A DNA stretch of 64,000 nucleotides from Turritopsis dohrnii (lineage: Eukaryota > Cnidaria > Hydrozoa > Anthoathecata > Oceaniidae): assembly GCA_027922465.2 (NCBI GenBank), contig BQMF02000303.1, positions 248,001-312,000 on the forward strand, in the 5' to 3' direction. Shown here piece after piece: positions 44,841-56,683 of this stretch (position 1 is its first letter; each line of letters opens with the position of its first letter). Made by a program: the position numbers and the translations under genes. The notes under the pieces were generated by a model. That model did not search any database. It was not told where the DNA came from and saw only the letters and a list, made by a program, of their open reading frames with translations.

Positions 44841-46640
44841 ATATCTATATTGATTTCACTTATGATTGTTTCTTTTCTCATTTACAATGCAATGTGCGAA
44901 ATATAATTAATGGTGTTGGCCTGTGTAAAAACTTACATGCTCATATCATATTAGGTTAGTACCGTATGGCTAATTTTTAATAACATATGTCAGCCCTCTG
45001 AATTAGGAACAAAGACTGACAGCGAAAAAATGCCGTTGTATTTGAAAATTGCGACGGCAGATCATTATTTACAACGGCAAAAAATGCTGCCGTGTAAGAT
45101 GTTGACGACGGCAAAACTTGATTGGTTTATTCCAGTAAAAATATTGGTGTAGAATAATGGCTAACAAAACATAAACTAAATAGTTTTACGTCAATTCTAT
45201 TGCTTTAAGATCGTGAAGTTTTTTATTCAGATTTCCATGCAAAGCAGAATATTTATTCACTTTACCTACTAACTTAACTACACTGAAAACACCATGATGT
45301 TTGACATATACATCAATCACTCATAGTCACTGTTTCTGTCAATATCAGGCTTCATCAGTATGCCTAGGTTCGCAGATGGAACCAGACATGCACAGCAATA
45401 TGACACATTGATTTACACATTTAAACATATATAGGCATAAAGAAATAACATGTCTAAAGCGAATTGAACAAATTAACAAAATTTACATGCATGTGTTAAA
45501 ACTAAAATGATATACCCTTCATACTACATACAACATGTCATGAAAGTCATTTGATAAATGAGCTTTTATGACAACTCACACTTTATCGAATACCTCCCAT
45601 CACATCCTACCATGCATTTGAAAAAACAAACAAACAAACACATTAACATAGTGTTGAAATTCAATTAAAAATGAATAACTTCGATTACATAGATACAAAG
45701 GAAAATAAGAAAAGCTGAAATTAAAAAAACACAAGTAATCTTTTTTTTCTGGTGATTAATTCAAATAAATCTCATCTTCCTTATCAAGTGCATCAGAACA
45801 TATATAAGAAAGTCCATCTTCTTTTGGCAGAAAACCTGTCAAAGGTCTCAGATATTATACGCAAAAAAATCCTTAATGAATATACATGAATGACAAGCCA
45901 TTTAATCTGTCAGCTGACATAGTGTTGTGTAAAGCTGTCTTTGATTGAAAATCCTTTCACCTTTATGTAAATACACAAGATCTTACAAGTAACATCCCAA
46001 GGATTCTCAGAACCACTTTGATACCATCAAACCCAGTATATTTTAAAAGATAACACACTCCCTGCAGGAGGTAGAGCATATTAGCCAAACAATGACTGGT
46101 CCCTAGCAGAATCAAGACATCCACATAGAAAAATGAGATTATGAGTATAAGCAGTTTTGCTTTTTCAGACCATTAGATAGGTAATTGGTTATAAGTTTAC
46201 TTATTTTGTTGAACCAATTTGTCTTTCTTTCAGTGCTTCTTGACTAAGAAGAAGATTTTGGCTAGCTACAGTTGCATTTTCATGATTTTTATTCTAAGTA
46301 CAGGCACTTGGGCTGGCCTTGACAGCTTTAAAAAGTAGATTCTTATTTTTAAGTGTCATATTAGGAAATTTATCAGCAAAGAAAACACAAGGTAAACAAA
46401 ATGCACCATCAGAACTAGGTGAAAAAGAAAGCCAATTAAATTTGCTTAGCCGATCAATGTGAAAACAGTGTCCATTGTGTAAGAACTTATAACTTCAATT
46501 AACTATTTCAATCCATCAATATTATTTGGTGCAGAGATATAAACATTTGAGATTTTTATAACATTGCTTGAAAAACAAACTGGAAAGTTGCATTGAGTCA
46601 ATATTAGATTTCATAGGCATGAATGAAATTTTTGTCTGAA
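44841..46640. other. Gap with short tandem motifs only
   Basis: 45030-45115 contains several ACGGCA/TGCCGT motifs in both orientations. No gene recognised. Confidence 0.4.
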
Positions 46641-46784
46641 CTTTATCTAAACCACCTGCCACGTGTGACCTCTTACTTTATCTAAACGACCTGCCAGGTG
46701 TGACTTCTTACTTTATCTAAACAACCTGCCAGGTGTGACTTCTTACTTTATCTAAACAACCTGCCAGGTGTGACCTCTTACTTT
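46641..46784. repeat. 35 bp minisatellite, four copies
   Basis: Four units of exactly 35 bp start CTTTATCTAAAC at 46641, 46676, 46711 and 46746, with the core CCTGCCAGGTGTGAC. They differ at only a few positions, so the expansion is recent. Confidence 0.9.
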
Positions 46785-47283
46785 CAGATAAGTTTTATGT
46801 TTAATTGGGAACAAAACAGAATCTTTAATTATCATTATTAGAACAAACTGGCTATGTTTAAAAAGTTCTCTTGAGGATAGACAACCAACAACTTAACAAT
46901 TATGATGGCAAAATTCTTGAAGTTCTCAATGAATTGTTACCGACCAGATCAAGGATGCAGACATAAATAAGCAGGTTGCCTGTCTGTGATCTAAGAAATA
47001 ATCATAATAAAGAAGAATAAACTTATATATACTGGCACACAGCCTACGTACCATATTGATTGAAACATCCTTATCGGTCATATTTGATGTACCAAACACG
47101 TATATCAACATTGTCTTTCATGTTATGAAAGTAAGCAAGCTGATAAACATATAGATATAAAACATGACTAATCACACATGAATTATACTTTATAATATAT
47201 AACATGCTACAAAACATTATACTTTATCTCAAAAAAGTGTCAATTATCTGCAATGACAACTTACAAAAACTTAATTAAGTGTA

Positions 47284-48151
47284 CCGTGGCTGATTTGGAC
47301 ATCCTATCTTGTTTGGAAACAAGATGTCCGGCCGGATGTTTGAGATGTCCGGCCGGGAGTTTTGAAACTAGTCTTGAAACATCTGGCCGGACATCTTCAC
47401 TCAAAACGTCCGGCCGGGCGTTTGTAAAAATCTGGTCCTGAAAATTACCAGCCAACGTTGTCCGGCCGGACCTTTGAAACACCCGGCCGGACATCAAGAT
47501 CCCCGGCCGGGTATCTGGATGTCCGGCCGGGTATCTCAAACATCCAGCCGGGTATGAGGTAACTGAGAGGCCTGACTGATGGATTTCATCAATATCTGGT
47601 CCTCAAAATCAAATACTTTTGCACGAAGCTGGAGAGTTACAAAATGGCCGAAGGATCTCCAGCTTCCTGGTTATGATGGGTACTTTACTAATCCAAAAGT
47701 ATCTAATGCAGTGCTTCGCGGTAAAATGATTTCCATTTGTTAGCTTTGATCTTTTGGTTCCAAGACATACAAGTACAATGCAAAGTGTTCAAACGTCGAA
47801 CAAGTTAGACATCCTGCTGATATCCGGCTGGACAAACAAAACATCCGGCCGGGCGTCTTTGAATACATACTTCACAGACTTGACAGTATTAAGCGTATAT
47901 ATAAAGGACCAGAACATCGAGATTGGTGGTGGTCAGAAAGCATTTTTTTCGTTTGAACTTCTAAGCAATTCTCAAGATCAGATTTTTACAAACGTCCGGT
48001 CGGACGTTTTGAGTGAAGATGTCCGGCCGGATGTTTAAAGACTAATTCAAAACGCCCGGCCGGACATCTCAAACTCTCGGCCGGAGGTCTAAGATACCCG
48101 GCCGGACATCTTGTCTCCAAACTCACGATGGGATGTCCAAATCTGCCACGG
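47284..48151. mobile_element. Inverted-repeat element with GGCCGG-studded arms
   Basis: 868 bp. The left end CCGTGGCTGATTTGGACATC and the right end (reverse complement CCGTGGCAGATTTGGACATC) are near identical, with TA directly outside both. Each arm, about 250 bp, carries many GGCCGG motifs roughly every 20-30 bp (eight at left plus degenerate ones, about four intact at right), usually as GTCCGGCCGG. The arms pair with each other over their length. The centre (about 47560-47800) is ordinary AT-rich sequence. The ORFs across the arms are low-complexity translations of the repeat and not genes. Confidence 0.8.
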
Positions 48152-50464
48152 TATAAGTGTGATGAATTTCGTTTCAGAAGATTTTATGTAAGCTGCGTAT
48201 GGCATAAACCTTTCAGCAGAACTAATATTAACTAATCACAACTTTAACTTTAACTTTTCTTCAAATTCCTCTCCAGATTAAATTTGATTTTAAGTTTTTA
48301 TTTTAAGAACTTCACTTAATTTTCCAAACTCTGACGTTAGTTTGATAATATCGACATCACCCACAATTTATCATTATGATCTTTATGGAAGCTAGTTCAT
48401 TCGACTGACTATTATTGCCTTCGGACAATATCTTTCTTGCGAAATTATCCAAAGAGAGGCCTTATGGGATGCAAAATAGTCAAAACAAGGAGTTGTGGGA
48501 TGGGAAATAGTCAAAAACAGAGAGTTGTGGGATGCGAAATAGTCAAAATAAACCTTGGGTTCCCCGGATTCCATTACTTTCACAGTTTGACATGCACTCT
48601 CGGTTTGATATGACGAAATAGAAACTAGCCTGGTCTTTTCCATAGTTTAATTTTGACAACTGTCCAAGACTGGACAAAGCCCAGGAAGCAAAATTTTCTT
48701 ATCCTGTGTCCCCCGGTCGCCTTATAAAAACCGAGCGGAAAAAAGTGTCGTATGTAACAAAGAGAAGCACAAAGAAACATTGTATTGCTGAGTCTCGCCT
48801 AGTCAAACTGACTAAGTTGACGAAGTCTCGGTCCGCCTCTTATCTCTGTTTTTTATTTATGGAACTTTCAGTAAAATAAAAATAAATCTTTTCACAGATT
48901 TTTAAATTTTATATAATTGATATGTAAAACCTTCCAAAGTTTAAAATAACATTACACAATATCAACAACCTCGAACCCAGGGTCTCCTGCCTTTTTTTTT
49001 TTTTTTTTAAAAAAAAAAGATGAACTGCGAATGCTTACTTCACTTGAGTCCGTGTCTGCTTCATAAGTGTGAATCAAGCTTAAGGAAGTGACTGATACAT
49101 TTGAAGCCCCAATGTAAAAACAAAAAGGCTCTGAGGTGGAAATGTAGCAATGCAAGCTGAATAACTGATCTAAAAAGCGCCTTTATCGGTGGTCGTTGAC
49201 ATCTCACAATTGAAGCGCAGGAGGTTCACCAGTTGGAAATTGGAAGCTGATTTTTGCTTTTCTTCCTGTAACCAATAATTTTATGTTGAGGGGAATAGTC
49301 TTCCTACATAGATAACATGGAATTTATGTAGTTTTCATTGGGTTGCATGTCCATATCATCAATTATGTGGGAAGTTTTTGCCGACTTTGCTGTCATAAAT
49401 TTTGGAAGACGAAACTGCATATTTGGGTTTCCAGAGCTTTACACAATTGTGGACTGCTGAGCATGAATATTTTGGGTCAAAACCCTCATTTTCTTTTATG
49501 TTCTCTTTTATTCAAGTGTAGAAATTTTTATATTAGCTAGGGCTACATGAATTAGAATGTCAAAATTTCTGCTATCATCTCTTTGACCATGTAGGCCAGA
49601 TCTTCTGAAACAAAAAGGCGTTTTATTTAAAAAAAAATATTGAGCTACTCAGAAAATATCAGTCATAGAGAGTCAAAAAGCCCGCAGTAGGTAGGGTTAA
49701 ACCTAATTTTAATAGCTACGGTATAATACTCTTGGGGTTAAGCAAGTAACTAATAAGCAATCAAAATCTCTACTAACAAATATTATGTGTAGCATTTCAA
49801 ATTAGGACAGAAGAGTTATTTTCAAAAAAAAGATGGACTTAACGTTAGAAATTTATAAAACCAAATACAAGTATTCAGAATCCTTATCTTTTTACCTTTC
49901 TGACGATGTATTATTCATAGGAAATGGAAAAGAAGAAGAAGATAATAAGTTTGGAAAAACCGTATAATTCAGACAAAATTTGAAAGACATTTTATGAAAG
50001 GCCCATCAAAGGCCCATCTTTATGGCGTATCGTGAAAGATGTTTTACACAAAATGTATGAAAATGTATTTTCTTCATATCTAAAACCTGTCTTTGCTTAA
50101 GTTCTCAGGGAAAACTAAATTCCTATGTTATCAGTTTCTCTGTGAATTTGATCTATTTGAATATTACATTACAAATAACCACATGTCATCGACACAAATA
50201 ATAAAATCACGCAAGAAAAGAAAGGTTAGTTGATTCTACTTTACCAGTTGTGAATAATGATCTTTGTTAGTCATACAACATCTTCGTTTAAAATAGTAAT
50301 ATTTTCGATTGTTATCGAAATGATCAATTGTAATTGTGCAATCACTCTGAAAATAATGCAATTTATGCAAAACGTCGCTCGCCGCCCATGTTCAGAACGC
50401 GTTGAGTTCTGTAGTAGAACTTTCAGAGTTATATTTATCATTCACTCTAAAACGTCCTGCTAGT
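48152..50464. other. Gap: small tandem repeat, possible LTR-like stretch
   Basis: 48466-48556 has three units of about 33 bp (GAAATAGTCAAAA...GTTGTGGGATG). 48660-48890 has a TATAAAAA at about 48723 followed 150 bp later by an AATAAA-rich tail, which could be a solo LTR, but no inverted TG...CA ends were established. 48966-48987 has a B-box-like motif (reverse complement GGGTTCGAGG) next to an A/T homopolymer. The BAHD gene promoter should lie near the right edge. Confidence 0.35.
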
Positions 50465-51782
50465 ATGGAACTAACACGTTTATCTACAACCGTTGTATCG
50501 ACACCTAACGATATCAAAGAAGATCAACGGCTTTCATCTTTTGATATACATTTGAAAAATGCTACGATAAATTTTGCTTACTATTACCAAAACAAAGGCA
50601 ATAACGGCGGAAGTTTTGAAAGGTTGTTGAAGGGTCTGGAAGTGGTACTCGAAGAATATCCCGAGTTTGCTGGCTCTTTTGAGTGTACAGAGGACGTTTG
50701 GTATCTTCGCTGTAATAACAAAGGTGCAATCGTTGTTGAGTCATCAAGTAATTTCACGTTTAGTGATGCAGAAAACAAGAATTTCATATTAGCTAGATAT
50801 TCCAGAATCGCAGCTTTATCTCCAAGAAACAGAGAATGAGAAATCTTATTTGACAAGTGTTCATCTAATCAAGCTGAAAGATCACTCGCTGATTATAGCT
50901 GTAAGATTATCTCATGGCGTTAGCGATTTACATGGTGCTTTTCGGTTCTTAAGTGCTTGGGGAGAAGCCTCAAGAACTAGTGCAATTGGGGTGTTTATAA
51001 ATCGTACTGACCGTACGCTAGTATCTGGGAATGACAAGCCGATAATGAAAGACAAATACCGTGGCAACACCCCTTTTTCCTCTATGGCGCCACCAGAATC
51101 GTGTCAAATTGCCACATTCTATGTCCCTTACACCAAACTTGACGCTCTGAAAGCTGAACTTAGTAAAGACTGGCTTCCAGGTCAGTTTCTTTCCAAAAAT
51201 GATATACTTACTGGTATTATTTGGAAAGCTAAACTGAATGCAAGACTACACAGAAGGAATGAATACACAACTTGCATCATTAACTTGAACTGTCGTTCAA
51301 AATTAAACTTAGAAGATTCTTATATCGGAAATTGCATAATATTGGTGGCTGAACAACTACGTACGGAAGAAGCGATGAATCTCTCGCTGAATGATCTTTG
51401 CTTAAAGATTCGATCAGTTTACAGCACGGTCACTAAAGATTACGTAATCGACGAAATCAATTGGCTCGAGGGTGATGGTAAAGATAGTTCGCTTTTCTTT
51501 GATTATGTTTCTGGTAACGAATTCGTATTTTCGTCAATTGCAGCATTTCCCGTTTATGGGTTTGACTTTGGTTGTGGAAAACCTGAATATGCCGGTCTCA
51601 CAAGAGAAAATATCCCCGTTGGTACTACTTCAATTCTTCCTGTGTCAAAAGCGGATGGCTTAGAAGTAATAGTGAGTTTAGAGACTAACGAAATGAAAAC
51701 ATTTTTAGAAGATACATATGTAAAACAGTTGTTTGATTTACGATTTTCAGTGGAAGGATCTACCCCGGTTGTCACTTATTGA
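50465..51782 (+). CDS. BAHD-family acyltransferase, intronless, one frameshift
   Basis: BAHD enzymes move an acyl group from acyl-CoA to an alcohol or amine. From the ATG at 50465 the first frame gives the N-terminal domain (LSSFDIHL...INFAYYYQNKG, then LKGLEVVLEEYPEFAGSF), leaving frame near 50793-50800. The second frame continues through the catalytic HxxxD motif (RLSHGVSDLHGA, His as general base) and the structural DFGWG motif (here YGFDFGCGKP near 51565) to the stop at 51782. Total length near 440 residues is normal for the family. There are no introns, unlike METTL17 and MsrA nearby. BAHD proteins are best known from plants and fungi, so horizontal origin is possible but unproven. The single frameshift could be a sequencing error or a recent null allele. 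The substrate cannot be inferred. Confidence 0.8.
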
Positions 51783-52611
51783 TTTCCAACATCTCACTGT
51801 CTATGCGCCCCATGCTTTGAAAGGTGAGTGACCCCAACGTTACTTAATGTAAGCATCCTTATTTTATTCTGATTAACTTTCTTTGTGTAGGTGCTAACTT
51901 TGAGGTCTTTGAGGTTTTGAAGAAGGTTTTGTCTCATTTTCTAAATTTCATATATGAATGAATGCTAGGTGGACAGTGGGTTTGAAAATCGGCATTACTA
52001 TTTCAACGAATTCTACTTTGTTTTATTTTTCTTTAAGTTATCTATATTAACTTTGCTTTTGATTTGTGAGTTATGTAGTATGGGCTTGTTTCTATACCGT
52101 GTCATAATACAAAGGCTTTTTGTATAAATTACTTTTATGCTCAGCCATTATGTTTTATATGTTTTAAAAGGCAAAATCAAATTTTTCATAATTGACCAAA
52201 AAGTCAATGACCCCCCTCCCCTTAATTCTAATGCACAACTTTCAGATGTTTTGTTTGAATGAGAAAATACAAAATACATCAACACATTATAAAATGTTTG
52301 TATGTTTGTCTTATCTTATTCAATCAACAATGTGTAACATGAGTGACAGAAAGACGAAACAATTCACCCTTGTGATTTATTTGATTAAAGAAAACAACAA
52401 AATATGTCAAAAGAATAAAATAAAATAAGCTTTAAGTTGAACACTGATAAAATATAAGATTTTGAACTTTCAAGCAATTATTCTTCTGCTCCGCTCCATA
52501 AAACACTATTCCTTTTCAAGAGAAATTTAAGAATCGCGTAAGAATATTTAAGCGCATTTTTGAAGAATCATTAAGAATCATAAGGCTTGGTGTAATGATT
52601 TCTCATACAAA
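51783..52611. other. Gap after the BAHD gene
   Basis: No gene or repeat recognised. The plus-strand ORF 52192-52428 has no features supporting it. Confidence 0.4.
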
Positions 52612-52770
52612 TACAGTGTGTCCACTAGAAAGTGGGAACCTAACTTTCAATAAGCGTATCTTTTGTTTTTCGTGCTTGTTTTTTTTCAATTTTTATATTA
52701 ACAGAAAGAAAATTTTTTGCTCTTTCTAAATATATGACCTTTTTCATAGCAAAACCAATTGTTCGGGAAA

Positions 52771-54191
52771 TACAGTGTATCTCAGAATGCTTTATCAAAA
52801 CTTATTCTTCAAAATATTACGAAATTTATATCACGAGAAAGCCCTTTTCCAGCATTTTCGATTGACATCAAATGTTCAAGAAAATGATTATTCTTCGGAA
52901 AGTCATTGAAGAAAAACACACAGATTTGGATCATTAATTTCTTAAAGATCAATTAACAGTTACTTAATGACATTTTAGTAAAGCAATTTTCTTTTGTTCT
53001 GATCATAAGATCTTTTGAACTTTTTAAGTGAAAGTACGCGCATTTAAGGATACAGTATACATTTTGAGCATAGTTTTTTAAAATTCAATTTTTTTGCCAA
53101 CTATGAATATGAAAATTTTGTACTAATAAAAATGTAGAAGGCTTGGAAATTTTACACCCCGTCTTCACAAAAGCAACTCCATTTACAAAACTACTTAGTT
53201 TCCAGTGCTCATTCCACTTTTGTCAGAATCACAAAAGATGTGGGTAAAAACGTTTTTTTTTAATTTTTTGAAAAAGCCTCATTTTCAAGTTATTTCATTT
53301 TTCCTGAAAAGTGAATTTTTTCCGTCCAAACTTTAACTTTATTTACTAATAACTTGGGAATGGTTCACTTTTCGGAAAAAAAACAAAAACCGGTTTTAGA
53401 AAAATCTATATGCTTGAACATGGTGGCAGTCTCCTTAGCAGAGCTTTTTTAGTTTTTTAAATGGGACTCAAAATGTAGTAGGAACCGTGTTAAAAAACGA
53501 ACACTGCGAAAAAGCGTTTTAAAAGTTTTGCAAAAGATCACACCTTCAACATGATCATGACATAGATTAACACCTTGGCTGGTGATACTATTATTAACAA
53601 TATTTTAAACAGATGTCCATTTAAATTATGATGTTCATTTAAACAAAAAATTAAAAAACACGTGTTTACAAAAAATGTACGAAAGATCAATCGAAGAAAA
53701 TCACGATTAATGATTGAGAAAAACTTTTATTTGGAAATAAACAACTTTTCTGTAAAAAAATCATAAAATCAACTTTACCACTGAAAAATTCAGACTTTTT
53801 TAGGTAGATTGCTGAAAAATTTTTTTTTTTGTTTTTTGATGTATGGAACGTATACTGTATCCTTAATTCCCGAAATTTTTATCTTGCTTTTAAATTGCTC
53901 GGTTATAAAATTTGAAGCTTAAGAATTTTTAATGACAGAAATTATGTTTATACTCATCTGATTATGTTTGTAAAGATGTTACATTGTTACAAGTGCTAAT
54001 TGATCTTTAACAAATTAATAATCTGAAACCATGATACTTTCATCAATAATTTTTGCTTCAAATTTTATATTTTGTGAAAGAGCTTGAAAAGAGCTTTCAT
54101 ATGGTACATAAATCGCAAAAATTTGACAAATAATTTTTGAAAAAAACGCATTGAAAGTTTGTGGATAAAACATCCTGAGACACACTCTATA
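52771..54191. mobile_element. Foldback MITE copy interrupted by a TTAA element
   Basis: The ends TACAGTGTATCTCAG and CTGAGACACACTCTATA are a diverged version of the 871-1490 family, with arms recognisable as the same sequence (for example ATTATTCTTCGGAAAGTCAT beside 52890). The loop is split at its TTAA by the element 53044-53866. This copy is itself inserted at a TA of the mariner-like unit 52612-55576. Confidence 0.7.
53044..53866. mobile_element. TTAA-flanked non-autonomous transposon
   Basis: Perfect termini: TTAAGGATACAGTATAC at the left and its exact reverse complement at the right, TTAA being the likely target duplication (piggyBac-like). The body is AT-rich with long A and T runs and no ORF. 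The unoccupied target is readable in sister foldback copies at 1169-1172 and 54985-54988, both with a single TTAA in GCGTATTAATTTCCC. Confidence 0.8.
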
Positions 54192-54692
54192 ATCGATTTT
54201 ACCATGAAACCATAACATTAAATCAATAACGATCAATTAACACTTGCTTGAATAGGTGTTAACGACTCGAGTAGCATGGGAAATCATAAAAAGCTAAATT
54301 ATTGTAATAAAGCTGCCTTTATACAAGGAAAACTTTACGTTTTGACAAGCTTGAAACATGAAAGTTTTATTTCTAAAACTCTTTTGCAAAGATTTAAAAA
54401 CTTTGTATCGTGCTTTTTGATGGTGGATTTCTACCTAAAAACTGTTGTCTAAAAGCCTGAATAACAGCTACATAACTGTTTGTCTCATGAAACTTTCTTA
54501 CAACGAAAGTTCGCTGCTGCACTGTTAACTGCATGATTGAATAAATTTTATAAAAACTTTGTTTTCGCGCTTATAAAGATTTTGGCAGTGCGTTGGAAAG
54601 ATGAAATTATTAAATCATAATAAAAAATTAAGGTAAGTTTACACAATGAAAAAAATGTTTGTGCCTTTTCAAAAATTTCGTGACAAAGTTAG

Positions 54693-55304
54693 TACAGTGT
54701 GTATCAAAATGTCTTATCCACCAACTTTCAAGGCGTATATTACATGTCTGATAAAATATTGTGAATTTTATATCACAAGAAAGAGCGTTTCATGCTCTAT
54801 CCGTTAATATAAAATGGTTACCAAAATATTTGTTCTTCGAAAAGATATTGAGGAAAAACTCAACGATTTGGCTCATTAAATTCTTAAAAGTCAATTAACT
54901 GACATGCTAATGACTTTTTAATGGTGTAATTTTCTTTTGTTGTGCCGATGAACCTTTAGAAACTTTTAAGTATAGCTTTGCGTATTAATTTCCCATAACA
55001 ACTAATCTTAAAAATTTCAAATAAAAATTTTTTACTGTGTGATGCTTTTTAATTTTTTTATTGTGTTTACAAATGGCCTTCATTGAAAAAGAGTTAATTG
55101 ACTTTTAAGAATTTAATGAACCAAATCGTTGGGTTTTTTTTCAATATCTTTTCGAAGAACAAATATTTTGGCGAACATTTTATATTATTGGATAGAGCAT
55201 GAAAAGCTCTTTCTTGTGATATAAAATTCACAATACTTTATCAGACATATAATGAGATATACGCCTTGAAAGTTAGTGGATAAGACATTTTGATACACAC
55301 TGTA
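54693..55304. mobile_element. Foldback MITE (TA target), copy 2
   Basis: 612 bp, very similar to 871-1490, with the same ends (TACAGTGTGTATCAAAATGT and its reverse complement), long inverted arms and the same loop. It is inserted within the mariner-like unit 52612-55576. Confidence 0.85.
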
Positions 55305-55682
55305 CAACACCACCAACAGCGGTTGTTGCAACGAAACAAAACGCTAATTGCTCATTAAAAGTCTGTTTCATTGATCATTACAAAATTAACAACCGTATCG
55401 AAACAAAAAATAGTTAATATTCTTTAAAATAAAATTTTTATTAATAACAACTTATATATTTAGAAAGCTCAAAAAATCCTCTTTCCAACGGTATAAAAAC
55501 CGCATTGTATTGTTGAAAATTCGAGAAGTTATTTATGTTTTAAACAAGACACTCACTTTCTGGTGGACACACTGTAGACTTAGTACATAGTCATTTATTT
55601 AGTAACACTCGATTTAACATATTCATTGCACTATTGGAAATTTATGCTATAGCATAAATTTTTTAGTTTTTGCATAAGTTAT

Positions 55683-56022
55683 GTATGTGAATTTTGTATC
55701 ACAAGAAAGAGATTTTCATGCCTGATCCATCAATATAAAATGTTTGCGAAAATATTTGTTCTTTGAAAAGATATTGAAGAAAAACTCAACGATTTGGTTC
55801 ATTAAATTCTTAAAAATCAATTAACTCATTTTACAATGAAGGTCATTTTTAAACACAATAAAAAAAATTAAAAGTCATCACACAGTATAAAAATTTTATT
55901 TGAAATTTTTATGATTAGTTGTTATGGGAAATTGATACGCAAAGCTCTTCTTAAAATTTTCTAAAGGTTTCATCAGCACAACAAAAGAAAATTACACCAT
56001 TGAAAATTCATTAGCATGTCAG
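55683..56022. mobile_element. Foldback MITE, copy 3 (truncated)
   Basis: Contains one arm without its terminal 100 bp and the whole loop in reverse orientation relative to copies 1 and 2. It then stops abruptly at about 56022 in GCATGTCAGT. Because the arms mirror each other, the reversed loop simply means the element lies in the opposite orientation. Confidence 0.7.
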
Positions 56023-56129
56023 TAGAGACAATAGAATGCCGATTCCAACGCAACACACACGCACACACACGCACCCGATGACGTCATCAGATTCTGGCGC
56101 AACCAATGACGTTATCAATCCAAACCTAC

Positions 56130-56300
56130 TGCACACTATCGTCGAAAACTGCTGAGGTCATCACTATCGTCGAAAACTGTTGAGATCAGCACTATCGTTG
56201 AAAAATGCTGAGGTCATCAATCCAAACCTACTGCGCATGCGTGGAAAACTGCTGAGATCATCAGTATCGTGGAAAACTGCTAAGGTCATCAAAACATCGA
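56130..56300. repeat. 28 bp minisatellite, about five copies
   Basis: Units of about 28 bp of the form CACTATCGTCGAAAACTGCT followed by GAGGTCAT, with one 40 bp variant containing CAATCCAAACCTACTGCGCA. It lies at the left edge of the Polinton-like region. The adjacent CACACACGCACACACACGC microsatellite is at 56050-56070. Confidence 0.8.
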
Positions 56301-56350
56301 AATGCGTCAGTTCTGTCCACTCGTAAAAAATTTCAAAGTTGAGTAAATAA

Positions 56351-56605
56351 ATGGAAGATGACTTTTCAAATCCAGTGTTTGACTCTGCCAAGCATAGACT
56401 CCTTGAATATTTCAAGGAAATGTCAAAGCCTCGAGCGCCGGAACAAACATTGTATACTTGCCATTGCTGTGGGAGCAGGAACATTCTTTCAACAGCAAAA
56501 CAAGTCAGGTCATGTGATGAGGGAACATCAGTGTTCAATGAATGTAACAAGTGGAGAGGGATGGATAATGAATCCACAGGCAAAAACCTTCTGAACATGA
56601 GTTAG
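56351..56605 (+). CDS. TFIIS-like zinc-ribbon protein of a Polinton, damaged
   Basis: An 84-codon ORF. After a short N-terminus it has TCHCCGSRNILSTAKQVRSC and then DEGTSVFNEC, the layout of a TFIIS-type zinc ribbon with C-x2-C and the acidic DE hairpin tip. Normally a second C-x2-C pair with an aromatic KW closes the ribbon; here only FNECNKWR remains, so one cysteine appears deleted. Zinc ribbons of this type occur in Polintons and large DNA viruses as transcription-factor-like proteins. It is immediately left of the ankyrin-like fragment and ATPase. Probably non-functional. Confidence 0.55.
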   Translation: MEDDFSNPVFDSAKHRLLEYFKEMSKPRAPEQTLYTCHCCGSRNILSTAKQVRSCDEGTSVFNECNKWRGMDNESTGKNLLNMS

Positions 56606-56683
56606 GGAATTCTCCTGACTCATCCGCTAGTTCTGTCCACTCGTAAAAAATTTCAAAGTTGAACAGCAATATTGTAATAAAGG

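Larger units (their letters stand above)
52612..55576. mobile_element. Mariner-like element with nested insertions
   Basis: The outer ends are TACAGTGTGTCCACTAGAAA at the left and the reverse complement of TACAGTGTGTCCACCAGAAA at the right. Subtracting the nested units at 52771-54191 and 54693-55304 leaves about 0.93 kb of non-coding body. A truncated relative at 36955-37171 has the same flanking sequence without the first insertion. TA termini and the CAGTGTGTCCAC start fit mariner-type elements. Confidence 0.7.

Noticed and set aside
46641..46784. CRISPR-like array
   Set aside because: The 35 bp units are contiguous tandem repeats without spacers.
47261..47539. ORF of 92 codons across the GGCCGG arm
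   Set aside because: The translation is a low-complexity product of the repeat array (recurring RPDV and PAGH units).
48966..48987. Possible tRNA gene (B-box-like GGTTCGAG on the minus strand)
   Set aside because: No cloverleaf or A box at the right distance; at most a SINE remnant. The same applies to the motif near 27645 and near 1972.
50584..50856. 90-codon minus-strand ORF over the BAHD gene
   Set aside because: Antisense shadow of the acyltransferase N-terminal domain.
55683..56022. Apparent inversion of the foldback loop in copy 3
   Set aside because: Because the arms are inverted repeats, a reversed loop just means the element lies in the opposite orientation.
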